A DNA stretch of 54,159 bases from SIG455 sp045659025 (GCA_045659025.1 JAZOWA010000041.1:1-54159), one strand, 5' to 3'; shown: positions 42,203-51,075, counted from the stretch's first letter. The notes: generated from the letters alone by a model not told the origin. Numbers and translations: made by a program.

Positions 42203-42475
42203 GCCGAAAGAGTACAGTCCGAACCCGCCTTAAACAGCGTAATTTCGGTATATTTCGGCTTATCATCCTTGCAAGGCGTCAGCCTTGCGGCGTCTTCTGC
42301 ACCAAAATCTCCTCGAAATTCCATCAGTTTAAGGTCGTAGAATTTTCAAAGTGAGAATTTTTGTGTTGCGCGAGGCAAAAACGGAGGTAATCCTTGACGG
42401 ATTACCGAGTATTTTAACAAAGCGAACGCGAAAATCCGCCTTCGAAAATCGTGGTTCGGATTATTCTCTTTCGGC
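42203..42475. mobile_element. MITE-like element with 23-bp terminal inverted repeats and TA flanks
   Basis: The left end GCCGAAAGAGTACAGTCCGA and right end (inverted) GCCGAAAGAGAATAATCCGA match at 20 of 23 positions when three more bases are included. A TA dinucleotide sits directly outside each end (42201-42202 and 42476-42477), as expected of a target-site duplication made by Tc1/mariner-type or IS630-type transposases. The interior carries hairpins GGTAATCC/GGATTACC and GCAAGGC/GCCTTGC and no gene. It sits between the DegT and Gfo/Idh genes. Confidence 0.7.
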
Positions 42476-42485
42476 TATTATAAAT

Positions 42486-43790
42486 TTATTTACCTGCCTG
42501 CATCTCTGCAACCGATTCAAGTACAGCGTCTGCCATGTACTGAATCTGCTCATCACTCAAGCCGTACAAGGGCAAGTGAGTAAATCTCTTGTAGAATACT
42601 TCCTCACAGTTGGGGCAAGTCTTTGCAATTTCGTCAGAATCATAACCCATATCCTGAACAATCTGGAATCTGTAAAGAGGACCGAAGTGGGCAATCTGTG
42701 TAACACCCTTCTCTTCGAGTTTCTTCTTAAGAATCTGAATGTCGCCTCCTGCCTTCTCGGGATCAATCTGGAGAAGGTAAAGGTGGAAGGTGGGTTTAAT
42801 CTCATCGTTGCCGATATCCTGAGGGATAATAGCATCGTTCTCCGCAAATCTCTTGGTAAGATATGCTGCTGCATCTCTTCTCTTAGTAATGATTTCTTCA
42901 TTACGTGCAACCTGGAGTGAAAGGCCGAGGCCCTGGATTTCAGTAGTTGAACTGTTACCAGGAACGAAGGGGCCGTATTTACCCTGAATAGGTGTGATGT
43001 TATAGAGCCAATCCTTAATGGGGCAAGAGAAATCAAGACCAAGGAAACGCGCTCTCTTAAGCTCGGGGCCGAAGCCGGGGATTGAGGTAGTCAAGATACC
43101 ACCCTCACCGAAGGAGGTGATATTTTTAACTTCGTGCATTGAAAAGCCTGCAAAGTGACCGATTGTACCGATCTTTCTGCCTTTATACATTGCACCGAAA
43201 GCGTGAGCAGCATCTTCCAATACGATGATGTCGTGTTCTTTAGCAAGTTCCATAATAGGATCCATATCTACAGGATAACCACCAATATGTACGGGTACGA
43301 TCATCTTGGTCTTATCTGTAATCTTTCTTGCAACGTCTGCAGGATCCATATTGATTGTCTTGGGATCTACGTCTGCAAAAACAAGCTTAGCACCTACTGC
43401 CAAGGGGTATGCCATTGTAGCAACGAAAGTGATTGCAGGTACGATTACCTCATCACCGGGCTGAAGATTAGCGTATTTGTACGCGATCTCAAAACCTGCA
43501 GTAGCATTAGCTACGAAAGTAGATGTGGTAGTGCCGAGGTACTCATTACAAGCCGCCTCTGCTGCCTCTACCTTGCTTCCAAGTGAAAGTTTGCCGGGAG
43601 GTGTAGCCTGCGCATCAAGCTTTTTAATCTGCTTCCAAACAGCTTTGATCGCTTTGTCGTATGCCTTTCCTTCGCCCTGCATAAGAAAACGAATAATCTC
43701 CATCAAGTCGTGAACGTTGTAGTTCTCTCCTACTGCTGCCCAAGGTACTCTTGTGGCACCGGTATTATAACGAAAATCTGATGTTCCCAT
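42486..43790 (-). CDS. DegT/DnrJ/EryC1/StrS-family PLP-dependent aminotransferase
   Basis: 434 aa. The PLP lysine is K222 in FSMHEVKNITSFGEGG, with the aspartate motif LEDAAHAFGA at 191-200 and PAITFVATMAYPLAVGA before it. These enzymes make amino sugars by transamination of keto-sugar nucleotides. The 60-residue N-terminal region before the conserved fold is longer than in typical sugar aminotransferases and resembles the AHBA-synthase/PseC-like branch only loosely. ATG at 43790 has AAGGAGG upstream; the long frame to 43970 runs into the previous gene. The partner oxidoreductase downstream could supply or use the keto-sugar. Confidence 0.87.
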   Translation of the reverse strand: MGTSDFRYNTGATRVPWAAVGENYNVHDLMEIIRFLMQGEGKAYDKAIKAVWKQIKKLDAQATPPGKLSLGSKVEAAEAACNEYLGTTTSTFVANATAGFEIAYKYANLQPGDEVIVPAITFVATMAYPLAVGAKLVFADVDPKTINMDPADVARKITDKTKMIVPVHIGGYPVDMDPIMELAKEHDIIVLEDAAHAFGAMYKGRKIGTIGHFAGFSMHEVKNITSFGEGGILTTSIPGFGPELKRARFLGLDFSCPIKDWLYNITPIQGKYGPFVPGNSSTTEIQGLGLSLQVARNEEIITKRRDAAAYLTKRFAENDAIIPQDIGNDEIKPTFHLYLLQIDPEKAGGDIQILKKKLEEKGVTQIAHFGPLYRFQIVQDMGYDSDEIAKTCPNCEEVFYKRFTHLPLYGLSDEQIQYMADAVLESVAEMQAGK

Positions 43791-43830
43791 TATAAAACTC
43801 CTCCTTGTATTTTCTAATTTATTGATTTTA

Positions 43831-44451
43831 TTAAAACTCCGGTTCGTATTCCTGAACCAGATTTTCGAAACAAATTTTGCGGATTTCGATATCCTTGATT
43901 TTGAGTTTGGTGCAATATGGTGAAAATCCCACATGACCACCTTTAATCGGCATAGGGTCAATAAGCTCACTCACAAGCACATCATCTACCACCATAAAAT
44001 TATGACCGTCAATAGCACCTGCAGTCATCCTCACCTCAGTACCGGGGGTGTACTTATAAAGTGATGTGGTGGTGTAGATATTGGAGCCGAGGTTGCGCTC
44101 TATACCGCTCTTATGCTCATACCAACCATTAAGACCGCACACATAAGAATCACCGAGGTAGTCCGTCTCCTCATCCCAGTTTGCACAATAAACTGCATTG
44201 AGATCGCGGGTAGCGGGAAGAACGGTGGAAACGGTGAAAGTAAGCATCACATTATCCTCAAAACGCTCTCTGCTGAGGAGAATTCCGCCTTTATTGCCTC
44301 TCTCCTCGCCGATAAGGTAACCGCCCTCGCACCTCCAGTTGCCACCACGGGGATTCCAATACTTAAGCCAATCCTCATCAGGAGTGTATTTAAGCAGAAT
44401 CGGTGACTGGGAATACAGAACCTTTTTACCAAGAAGCATTATATCTTTCAC
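43831..44451 (-). CDS. Concanavalin-like beta-sandwich protein (YesU/DUF1961-like)
   Basis: 206 aa without signal peptide. The pattern YWNPRGGNWRCEGGYLIGE, then alternating strands and SYVCGLNGWYEHKSGIERN, resembles the DUF1961/YesU family of polysaccharide-utilisation clusters, which have a jelly-roll fold. No catalytic residues can be named. GTG at 44451 is chosen because AGAGGTG is 5 nt upstream. It is the first gene after a consensus promoter and is followed by the DegT gene after 40 nt. A role in sugar binding or hydrolysis is inferred from similarity alone. Confidence 0.6.
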   Translation of the reverse strand: MKDIMLLGKKVLYSQSPILLKYTPDEDWLKYWNPRGGNWRCEGGYLIGEERGNKGGILLSRERFEDNVMLTFTVSTVLPATRDLNAVYCANWDEETDYLGDSYVCGLNGWYEHKSGIERNLGSNIYTTTSLYKYTPGTEVRMTAGAIDGHNFMVVDDVLVSELIDPMPIKGGHVGFSPYCTKLKIKDIEIRKICFENLVQEYEPEF

Positions 44452-44483
44452 TGTATCACCTCTACCATATATCTATTATATAA

Positions 44484-44512
44484 ATCATATCATTTTACAC
44501 AATTATTGTCAA
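44484..44512 (-). promoter_or_regulatory. Promoter of the YesU-like/DegT/Gfo operon
   Basis: Minus strand: TTGACA (44507-44512), 17-nt spacer, TATGAT (44484-44489), close to consensus and in the 88-nt gap after the phosphohexomutase gene. Confidence 0.82.
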
Positions 44513-44539
44513 TAATATAAATTTGTTTTTTGTTATATT

Positions 44540-46258
44540 TTACATCATATCAAGGATGCTCTGAATGAGCTTTTCAAGTCGGCTCTCTGCCTCTGCACGA
44601 ATAGCAGCACAAACGCCGAAATAGAACTTGATTTTCGGTTCTGTACCCGAGGGACGCATGGCTATCCAGGAGCCGTCTTCCAAGTGGAATTTGATAACAT
44701 CCGATGAGGGAAGATCAAGGGCAGTCTCTACACCATCGCCATCAATGGACACACCTTTTTTGACATCCCACATAGATGTCACCTTAACCCCGTCTATCTC
44801 CTTCACGGGATTTGCTCTGAATTTCTCCATAATAGATTTAATCTTCTCTACCCCGTCAAGACCCGCAAGAACGAAGGTGTGGAGTTTCTCAAAATAGTAA
44901 CCGTATTTCTTATAGAGGTTTTCCAAGCCTTCATACAGAGTCATACCCTGCACCTTATAATCTGCAGCCATCTGTGCAATAAGCATAGCGGCAACCACCG
45001 CATCCTTATCCCTGGCATGAGTGCCTGCAAGGCAGCCGTAGCTTTCTTCAAAGCCGAACAAGAAACGATTATAATAATTATTCTCCTCAAAGTCAGTCAT
45101 CTTCTCACCGATAAACTTAAATCCAGTGAGAACATCATATGTGTTAACGCCATACTCTTTGGCTACGGGATAAAGCATAGGGGTGGTAACGATAGTCTTT
45201 ATAACTGCGCCGTTATTGGGTAAAGTACCATTGATCTTTTTATTGCGGAGTATGAACTCGGTAAGGAGTATGCCTATCTGATTACCGGTAAGCGATATAT
45301 ACTCGCCCCTGGAATCCTTGATTACAACACCTATTCTATCGCAATCGGGGTCGGTGGCGAATATAACATCGGCGCCCACTTTACCCGCAAGGTTTATTGC
45401 AAGGGCAAAACCCTCTTTATCCTCGGGGTTGGGGGATTTTACAGTAGAGAAATTGCCGTCGGGGAGTTCTTGCTCTTTAACAACAAACACATTCTTTGCA
45501 CCTGTCATATCAAGAATCCTTCTGACGGGTTTATTGCCTGTGCCGTGGAAGGGTGAATATACTATCTTGAAATCATCACCCAATATACGATAACTCTCCT
45601 CGTTGACGGATTGCTCTTTAACCGCATCAAGATATGCCCTGTCTACCTCATCTCCTATCGTAGTGATAAGACCTTTACTTCGTGCTTCGGTCTCATCCAT
45701 AATCCTGATATCCCTGAATATATCGATACTATCGGTAATAGAGGTTACATAATCTGAGGATTCGGGAGGAAGCTGACCACCGTCGGAGCCGTATGCCTTA
45801 TAACCATTATACTCCTTGGGATTATGGCTGGCGGTAATCATTATACCCCTTGCACATTTAAGGTGACGCACCGCAAAGGAAAGCTCGGGCACAGGGCGGA
45901 GTTCATCAAAAAGATAGGATTTGATGCCGTTACCTGCAAGGACCTTGGCTGTCTCCAGGGCAAATTCATAAGACATATTGCGACTATCATATGCAATAGC
46001 CACACCTTTGTCGGATTCACCGCAGTTAATGATATCTGCAGCAACACCCTGAGTGGCTTTGCGGACTGTGTAGACGTTCATTCTGTTAGTACCCGCAGCA
46101 ATAATACCGCGAAGGCCGGCAGTACCGAACTCGAGGTTTTTATAAAATCTCTCTTTAATCTCGGATTCATTATCCTTTATTTCCATGAGTTCCGCCCTTA
46201 AAGCGCTGTCCAGACCGTCAAACTCAAGCCATTTATTATATTCTATCATCCAATCCAT
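44540..46258 (-). CDS. Phospho-sugar mutase (phosphoglucomutase/phosphomannomutase family)
   Basis: 572 aa, like PgcA of Bacillus. The catalytic serine is in MITASHNPKEYNGYKAYGSDG, the metal site is ATDPDCDRIG, the sugar-binding loop is GFEESYGCL, and the phosphate-binding site is MRPSGTEPKIKFY. It interconverts hexose 1- and 6-phosphates and feeds UDP-sugar synthesis for cell-wall and exopolysaccharide glycans. ATG at 46258 has AAGGAG 9 nt upstream; the longer frame to 46291 would start within the promoter region at 46294-46322. Confidence 0.95.
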   Translation of the reverse strand: MDWMIEYNKWLEFDGLDSALRAELMEIKDNESEIKERFYKNLEFGTAGLRGIIAAGTNRMNVYTVRKATQGVAADIINCGESDKGVAIAYDSRNMSYEFALETAKVLAGNGIKSYLFDELRPVPELSFAVRHLKCARGIMITASHNPKEYNGYKAYGSDGGQLPPESSDYVTSITDSIDIFRDIRIMDETEARSKGLITTIGDEVDRAYLDAVKEQSVNEESYRILGDDFKIVYSPFHGTGNKPVRRILDMTGAKNVFVVKEQELPDGNFSTVKSPNPEDKEGFALAINLAGKVGADVIFATDPDCDRIGVVIKDSRGEYISLTGNQIGILLTEFILRNKKINGTLPNNGAVIKTIVTTPMLYPVAKEYGVNTYDVLTGFKFIGEKMTDFEENNYYNRFLFGFEESYGCLAGTHARDKDAVVAAMLIAQMAADYKVQGMTLYEGLENLYKKYGYYFEKLHTFVLAGLDGVEKIKSIMEKFRANPVKEIDGVKVTSMWDVKKGVSIDGDGVETALDLPSSDVIKFHLEDGSWIAMRPSGTEPKIKFYFGVCAAIRAEAESRLEKLIQSILDMM

Positions 46259-46293
46259 TTTGCGAATCTCCTTATCAAAAAACATATACAATT

Positions 46294-46322
46294 ATTATAT
46301 ACCTAATGCCCGAAAAAATCAA
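46294..46322 (-). promoter_or_regulatory. Promoter of the phosphohexomutase gene
   Basis: Minus strand: TTGATT (46317-46322), 17-nt spacer, TATAAT (46294-46299). It is divergent from the HPF promoter. Confidence 0.8.
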
Positions 46323-46367
46323 TTTAATTCTTGAAAAATTATGTCATTATTTGATATCAAAAAACAG

Positions 46368-46396
46368 TTTACAAAATGGTGTCCATAGTGTATAAT
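46368..46396 (+). promoter_or_regulatory. Promoter of hpf
   Basis: TTTACA (46368-46373), 17-nt spacer, TATAAT (46391-46396). The expected start of transcription is about 46403, which leaves a 59-nt leader and rules out the upstream in-frame ATG at 46417 as the likely start. Confidence 0.82.
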
Positions 46397-46461
46397 TATG
46401 TTAGGAGCATTAAGCGATGCCCCTGCTCAATGCTCCATCCCAAGGAAAAGGAGTTGTTGAT

Positions 46462-46983
46462 ATGAACATCAAATTCACAGGCAGAAAAATCGAAGTTACC
46501 ACAGGCTTGAAGGAATACTCCGAAAAGAGACTTCAGCGCATCGAGAAGTTCTTTCCCGATACAGCCGATGTCACCGCCACCTTCTCCGTACAAAAGGATG
46601 ACCACATCGCTGAATTCACTATCTATTATGAAAATATGATTTTCAGGGCAGAGATTTCCAACAGCGATATGTATGCCGCTATTGATAAGGCGGTTGATGT
46701 GCTTGAAAGACAGATCCGCAAACAAAAGACCCGTCTGGAAAAGCGTCTTAAATCAGGTGCGTTTGAAATATCCTCTCCTGATGCTTTCGCTGAGGAAGAG
46801 GCGGAATTCAAGATTGTAAAGACCAAGAAATATGAAGGCAAACCTATGAGTGCTGAGGAAGCGATATTGCAGATGAACCTCATCGGTCACACATTCTACA
46901 TCTTCAACAATGCGGAGACAAATGACAAATGTGTAGTATACAGGCGCAAGGATGGAAATTATGGCTTGATTGAGCTTCAATAA
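46462..46983 (+). CDS. hpf: Ribosome hibernation promoting factor, long form
   Basis: 173 aa, the long HPF of Gram-positive bacteria. The N-terminal S30AE domain is MNIKFTGRKIEVTTGLKEYSEKRL with basic and acidic patches. The C-terminal dimerisation domain is at 118-173 (IVKTKKYEGKPMSAEEAILQMNLIGHTFYIF...YGLIE). It pairs 70S ribosomes into inactive 100S dimers under starvation. AAGGAG precedes the ATG by 8 nt. Confidence 0.96.
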   Translation: MNIKFTGRKIEVTTGLKEYSEKRLQRIEKFFPDTADVTATFSVQKDDHIAEFTIYYENMIFRAEISNSDMYAAIDKAVDVLERQIRKQKTRLEKRLKSGAFEISSPDAFAEEEAEFKIVKTKKYEGKPMSAEEAILQMNLIGHTFYIFNNAETNDKCVVYRRKDGNYGLIELQ

Positions 46984-47003
46984 GATTAAAGTGTAAATTA
47001 TAT

Positions 47004-47040
47004 GCCCGTCACCAAAAAATCGGTGGCGGGCTTTATTTTA
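47004..47040 (+). terminator. Terminator of hpf
   Basis: A 10-bp stem GCCCGTCACC/GGTGGCGGGC (one G:T pair) with an 8-nt A-rich loop, then TTTATTTT on the plus strand. Confidence 0.9.
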
Positions 47041-47042
47041 CC

Positions 47043-47071
47043 TTGATTTATCGCAAAACGAGGTGTATAAT
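47043..47071 (+). promoter_or_regulatory. Promoter of the amidohydrolase gene
   Basis: TTGATT (47043-47048), 17-nt spacer, TATAAT (47066-47071). It overlaps the upstream in-frame ATG at 47063, so the ATG at 47102 is the start. Confidence 0.82.
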
Positions 47072-47101
47072 GAAAGATATTTTGCAAAAGGATGTATCAG
47101 C

Positions 47102-47923
47102 ATGACAGAAAAATTACAGGAATTTATAAATACATACGAGATATGCGACGCCCACGGACATATATTCCCTGAAAAGATTGCAGGTAAAGCAGTATCTGCC
47201 ATAGGCAAATTCTACGGAATCGAGATGGAAGCGGAAGGCGGCGTGGCAAAAGCAATCCTTGAAAGCGGTAGTAAAATCGGCGTTACCAACTATCTGGTGT
47301 GCTCTACCGCCACCACAACACATCAGGTGGAAAGCATCAATCAGTTCATAGTGGAAAAATGCAAAAAGCACAAGGAATTTGTGGGATTCGGCACACTTCA
47401 CCCCGACTATGAGGATATAGAAGGTCAGGTGAATTACTGCATTGAAAACGGTTTGAAGGGCATCAAACTCCATCCTGATTTTCAGCAGTTTGACATTGAC
47501 GACAAAAAGGCATTTAAGATATACGAGGCAACAGAGGGCAAACTCCCTATACTCTTTCATACAGGTGACAACAGATACGATTTCTCATCACCTGTCCGCC
47601 TTAAAAACATAACAGAGAACTTCCCTCGCCAGATAATGTTTGCAGCACATTTTGGCGGATACAGACGTTGGGACGATGCGTTGGAGTGTCTTGCAGGACT
47701 TGAGAACGTGTATTATGACACATCTTCCTCCCTGCCCTTCATATCTCAGGAGTTTGCAAAGGAACTTATATCTGCATTCGGCACAGACAGATTGTTCTTC
47801 GGAAGCGACTTCCCCATGTGGAATCACACCGACGAGCTTGAAAGATTTATGAATCTTGGTCTTTCCCCTGAAGTCAATCGCAAATTACTGTCGGACAACT
47901 TTAAGCAGTTTTTCAATATATAG
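47102..47923 (+). CDS. Amidohydrolase-family (PF04909) metal-dependent hydrolase
   Basis: 273 aa TIM-barrel hydrolase. DAHGHIFP (about 15-22) carries the first metal His pair, KLHPDFQ and HTGD supply further ligands, and DRLFFGSDFPMW supplies the last Asp. ACMSD/gamma-resorcylate decarboxylase-like proteins share this pattern and act on C-C, C-N or C-O bonds of small acids. The substrate is not known. The start ATG at 47102 has AAAGGATG 7 nt upstream. It is a single-gene unit between two terminators. Confidence 0.87.
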   Translation: MTEKLQEFINTYEICDAHGHIFPEKIAGKAVSAIGKFYGIEMEAEGGVAKAILESGSKIGVTNYLVCSTATTTHQVESINQFIVEKCKKHKEFVGFGTLHPDYEDIEGQVNYCIENGLKGIKLHPDFQQFDIDDKKAFKIYEATEGKLPILFHTGDNRYDFSSPVRLKNITENFPRQIMFAAHFGGYRRWDDALECLAGLENVYYDTSSSLPFISQEFAKELISAFGTDRLFFGSDFPMWNHTDELERFMNLGLSPEVNRKLLSDNFKQFFNI

Positions 47924-47929
47924 CACAAC

Positions 47930-47957
47930 AAAAGCCATCCTCACGGATGGCTTTTTT
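47930..47957. terminator. Bidirectional terminator between the amidohydrolase and DegV genes
   Basis: An AAAAGCCATCC/GGATGGCTTTT stem with TCAC loop has T runs on both strands. It serves the convergent genes ending at 47923 and 47960. Confidence 0.9.
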
Positions 47958-47959
47958 AA

Positions 47960-48811
47960 TTACATATCTTTCTTGCGATAGATTACACCAAAGGCACCGG
48001 GACCTGCGTGAACACCGATACAAGCACCTACTGCAGACCTCATAATCTGCGCATCGGGAATTCTTGAAAGGATTGCTTCCTTCATCTTCTCGCCAGACTC
48101 AGGAGCATCCGCATCAAGAACAGCTATGCGGTGGTCGTCACTTATTCTCTCTGCCACTATATCAGCAAGTTTATCAATAAGTTTCTTAGTACCTCTTACC
48201 TTGGAGAAACTCATAATAAGTCCGTCCTCAGTGTAGAGAATGGGATGAAGATCCAATACATTGGCAATTATCTTGGCACTACTCTTGATTCTACCGCCCT
48301 TTTGCAGGTAGTCAAGATTATCAACAGTGAGCATTATCTCGGTGTTTTTACCGCACTCGGTGAGGAAGGATGTAATCTCATCAACGGATGCACCTGCATT
48401 AACCATATCAGCCGCATAAACAAGCCACATTCCGTAAGCGTAGGTGAAACTGTTGCTGTCGAGAACAGTGATACTTGCATCGGGATACTCTTCCTCTACC
48501 ATCTTCTTGGCTATGCAGGCATTCTGATAAGTACCACTTGCCTTGGAAGAAAGCAAAAAGCAGATAATATCGCAATCAACATATTTAACAAACACTTCCT
48601 GAAAATCGTTGATAGATACCTGAGCGGTCTTGGGAAGATCCGCCTCGGTGCGGATTCTTGCATAAAATTCATCAGTGGTCATCTCATACTGATCCTTATA
48701 AGACTTATCACCGAAGGTGATATTCATAGGGATAACGTGGATGCCTTTCTCATTTGCCAAAGACAAATTGATATCTGATGCACTATCTGTAATAAGCTGA
48801 ATCTTTTTCAT
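47960..48811 (-). CDS. DegV-family fatty acid-binding protein
   Basis: 283 aa. ITDSASDI at the N-terminus, HVIPMNITFG, SSKASGTYQNA, and VLDSNSFTYAYGMWLVYAADM follow the DegV pattern. DegV/FakB proteins bind fatty acids and hand them to the FakA kinase for phospholipid synthesis. The final segment GVHAGPGAFGVIYRK is also typical. It follows trmL by 12 nt, so the two are co-transcribed with the membrane protein gene upstream. The fatty acid specificity is not predictable. Confidence 0.93.
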   Translation of the reverse strand: MKKIQLITDSASDINLSLANEKGIHVIPMNITFGDKSYKDQYEMTTDEFYARIRTEADLPKTAQVSINDFQEVFVKYVDCDIICFLLSSKASGTYQNACIAKKMVEEEYPDASITVLDSNSFTYAYGMWLVYAADMVNAGASVDEITSFLTECGKNTEIMLTVDNLDYLQKGGRIKSSAKIIANVLDLHPILYTEDGLIMSFSKVRGTKKLIDKLADIVAERISDDHRIAVLDADAPESGEKMKEAILSRIPDAQIMRSAVGACIGVHAGPGAFGVIYRKKDM

Positions 48812-48823
48812 AGTTGCTCTCCT

Positions 48824-49312
48824 TTACCAATTATATTTTGTAAGTTCTCCCTCGGATTTGAGGGAAAAGAAATCATTCTGTTTCAATGCTTCATACACGA
48901 TTATTGCGACGGAATTTGACAAATTGAGACTCCTTGCCCACTCCGTCATAGGTATACGGATGCAGGTATCAGGGTTGGCTTTTAAGAGGGTTTCGTCCAA
49001 GCCCTTGGTCTCTTTGCCAAACACAAGATAGTCGCCGTCTTTATACTTGGGTTCATCATAGCGATGTCTGCCCTTGGTGGTGCAATAATAAAATGTGCCT
49101 TTATTCTTAGAGAAGAAATCCTCTAAATCATCATAAAACGTTATATCGAGCATGTGCCAATAATCAAGGCCTGCTCTCTTTAATTTCTTGTCGTCTATCT
49201 CAAAACCGAGAGGTCGCACCAGATGCAATCTTGCACCCGTTGCCGCACAAGTACGGGCAATATTGCCTGTATTCTGTGGTATCTCCGGCTCAACCAATAC
49301 TATATTAATCAA
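48824..49312 (-). CDS. trmL: tRNA (cytidine/uridine-34-2'-O)-methyltransferase TrmL
   Basis: 162 aa, the short SpoU/TrmL form. Conserved segments are INIVLVEPEIPQNTGNIARTC, LVFGKETKGLD and IRIPMTEWARSLNLSNSVAIIVYEAL, forming the trefoil-knot SAM site. TrmL methylates the 2'-OH of the wobble base in tRNA-Leu. The start is TTG with AAGGAG 11 nt upstream. It sits 12 nt after the membrane protein gene. Confidence 0.94.
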   Translation of the reverse strand: MINIVLVEPEIPQNTGNIARTCAATGARLHLVRPLGFEIDDKKLKRAGLDYWHMLDITFYDDLEDFFSKNKGTFYYCTTKGRHRYDEPKYKDGDYLVFGKETKGLDETLLKANPDTCIRIPMTEWARSLNLSNSVAIIVYEALKQNDFFSLKSEGELTKYNW

Positions 49313-49324
49313 ATCGTCATCTCC

Positions 49325-50692
49325 TTATTGATTGACACCATATTTCTCCTTGATGGAGTCACGACGACTCACCATGGTTGATGCACCCCACATAATAGCA
49401 GTAATAAGCATCATATCAAAATAAATCCCGAATACAAACATATTCTTGCTTATAAGTATCTGGCCTGTGGTGAGAACCGTGCCTATCATCTCGCACAATG
49501 CGCCAAAAGGCAATACTGCACAGAAAAGTGCAACAGCACCCGAGTCGGTGTTGCCTTTTTTTAAGTGTCGGAGATATTCCTTAACAGCAACAACAAAATA
49601 TGCGAGAATAAACACAAGTATTACAGCCAAGCCGTTGGGGATAACCGTCCTTTTGAGTTTGTTCCATATTTTGAGGCAAAGCATATCGCGTATACCATAG
49701 TGTCCGCCGGCCTCACGGTAACTAGCAAAATCAAGAACGAGGAAATAAGAGTTATTAGCAGCACTTTTAAGACTCTTGATAAATGCCGAGGGATTGGATA
49801 TGTAATATTTTACCACGTCGCCATAGGTAATATCCTCTACCGCCTTTTTCATATCCTCTGCAGAGGGTTCTCCCTCGGGAAGCTCTTTAAGATTGAAAGC
49901 GGAAAGATCTACATTCTCTGTCTTTGCAATATCGTTATAAACGTGATTGAAGAGTTTGATTTCTCCCGCAGGGATATAGGAATTGAAGGTTGACCATACG
50001 GAAGACAGGATTACAAAGGCAGAAACCGCTATGGCCACTACCCTCTTTGCACCCTTTTCACTCACAAAGTGCCAAATCATAAATACACCAAGGACAAGTG
50101 TGGTGAGGGCGGTGCTTATCTTGAAAGTTGAGAATACTGTAAGGCAAACACCAAGAAGAATAAGTCGCACATAGGAAAAGCCCTTTGAGAAAGAGGTAAC
50201 CAAAGCACAAAGCGCAATCACAAGGGCGAAAACAAGCGCCTCGGAATAGAATGAGTTGAAATAAGCAAGATAGCCAAGATCGAGGAATATCACGCTCAAA
50301 ACAGCAGAAAACGCATAGTTTAGCCAATCCTTATCAAACCTAACATTCTTCTGCAGAAAATACATTCCAAAAAGAAAAATTATACAATAGAGAGTGCTTA
50401 AAAAATGGATGTTGAAAACCGCCTTGGAAAAGGTGAGTTTGTTAAATGCAATTGCAGATGACAAAAATGCCTCAAATACACTCCGACTACCATTGGCAGT
50501 CTCGGATATTCCGTATGTAGAGTTTATGCAATAGGTATCTGCCGAGGCATTATAAAGGCCTACATTCTCAAATACGGACATATACTCCGACATGTCGCCA
50601 AGGCCGTATACGGGAGGAAGTACAACCACAAGAAGCAACACAACCGCCATAACAACAGTAAATATATTATGAGATTTTATGAGATTTTTCAT
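49325..50692 (-). CDS. Polytopic membrane protein of unknown function
   Basis: 455 aa with about nine to eleven membrane helices. An N-terminal signal-anchor helix is followed by an extracytoplasmic stretch (about 30-85) and a set of hydrophobic helices. A large loop lies near 240-330 (IPAGEIKLFNHVYNDIAKTENV). The general form resembles GT-C-type membrane glycosyltransferases or related putative sugar-transfer proteins, but I recognise no catalytic motif. ATG at 50692 is preferred because GAGAGGT lies 9 nt upstream and the longer frame adds only six residues. It precedes trmL and degV and has its own promoter. Confidence 0.65.
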   Translation of the reverse strand: MKNLIKSHNIFTVVMAVVLLLVVVLPPVYGLGDMSEYMSVFENVGLYNASADTYCINSTYGISETANGSRSVFEAFLSSAIAFNKLTFSKAVFNIHFLSTLYCIIFLFGMYFLQKNVRFDKDWLNYAFSAVLSVIFLDLGYLAYFNSFYSEALVFALVIALCALVTSFSKGFSYVRLILLGVCLTVFSTFKISTALTTLVLGVFMIWHFVSEKGAKRVVAIAVSAFVILSSVWSTFNSYIPAGEIKLFNHVYNDIAKTENVDLSAFNLKELPEGEPSAEDMKKAVEDITYGDVVKYYISNPSAFIKSLKSAANNSYFLVLDFASYREAGGHYGIRDMLCLKIWNKLKRTVIPNGLAVILVFILAYFVVAVKEYLRHLKKGNTDSGAVALFCAVLPFGALCEMIGTVLTTGQILISKNMFVFGIYFDMMLITAIMWGASTMVSRRDSIKEKYGVNQ

Positions 50693-50724
50693 AAGATCAA
50701 TACCTCTCAAAAATTGTTATATAT

Positions 50725-50753
50725 ATTTTATAACATTTTATGAAAAAATTCAA
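50725..50753 (-). promoter_or_regulatory. Promoter of the membrane protein-trmL-degV operon
   Basis: Minus strand: TTGAAT (50748-50753), 17-nt spacer, TAAAAT (50725-50730), in an AT-rich stretch. Confidence 0.6.
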
Positions 50754-50784
50754 GTATTCAATAGTATTTTATAGAAATGACAGA

Positions 50785-50820
50785 TAAAAAAACAGCCCTC
50801 TGACTTTCATCAGAGGGCTA
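50785..50820 (-). terminator. Terminator of the DUF1858 gene
   Basis: A perfect 10-bp stem AGCCCTCTGA/TCAGAGGGCT with a 6-nt loop and GTTTTTTA on the minus strand, 14 nt past the stop codon. Confidence 0.9.
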
Positions 50821-50833
50821 TCAAAATATTTAA

Positions 50834-51037
50834 TTATTTGTTGCCGAGGAACATATTGATCTTTGCAATAAGTTCGTCTGCATCTACACCGTGTACTGCA
50901 CACGCCTCTTCAACTGTCTCGCCACTTGCAGAAGGGCAACCGAGGCAATGCATACCTATCTCAAAAAAGAAGGGTGCGGTCTCGGGATCAATTTTCAAAA
51001 CATCTGCTATAATGGTATCTTTAGTGATTTTAGCCAT
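50834..51037 (-). CDS. DUF1858-domain small protein
   Basis: 67 aa. The domain is complete: ITKDTIIADVLKIDPETAPFFFEIGMHCLGCPSASGETVEEAC. A CxxC pair (H-C-L-G-C) and a third Cys downstream are conserved. DUF1858 occurs alone or at the N-terminus of iron-sulfur repair (ScdA-like) and hybrid proteins, and is proposed to act in redox or metal handling. ATG at 51037 has GGAGG upstream. A single gene with its own promoter and terminator. Confidence 0.9.
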   Translation of the reverse strand: MAKITKDTIIADVLKIDPETAPFFFEIGMHCLGCPSASGETVEEACAVHGVDADELIAKINMFLGNK

Positions 51038-51075
51038 TGTAAGTTTCCTCCGTTCAAAATTAAATTTACAATACA

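Noticed and set aside
42351..42920. 189-codon plus-strand frame covering part of the MITE and the DegT gene end
   Set aside because: It runs across the MITE boundary and antisense to the aminotransferase; it has no ribosome binding site.
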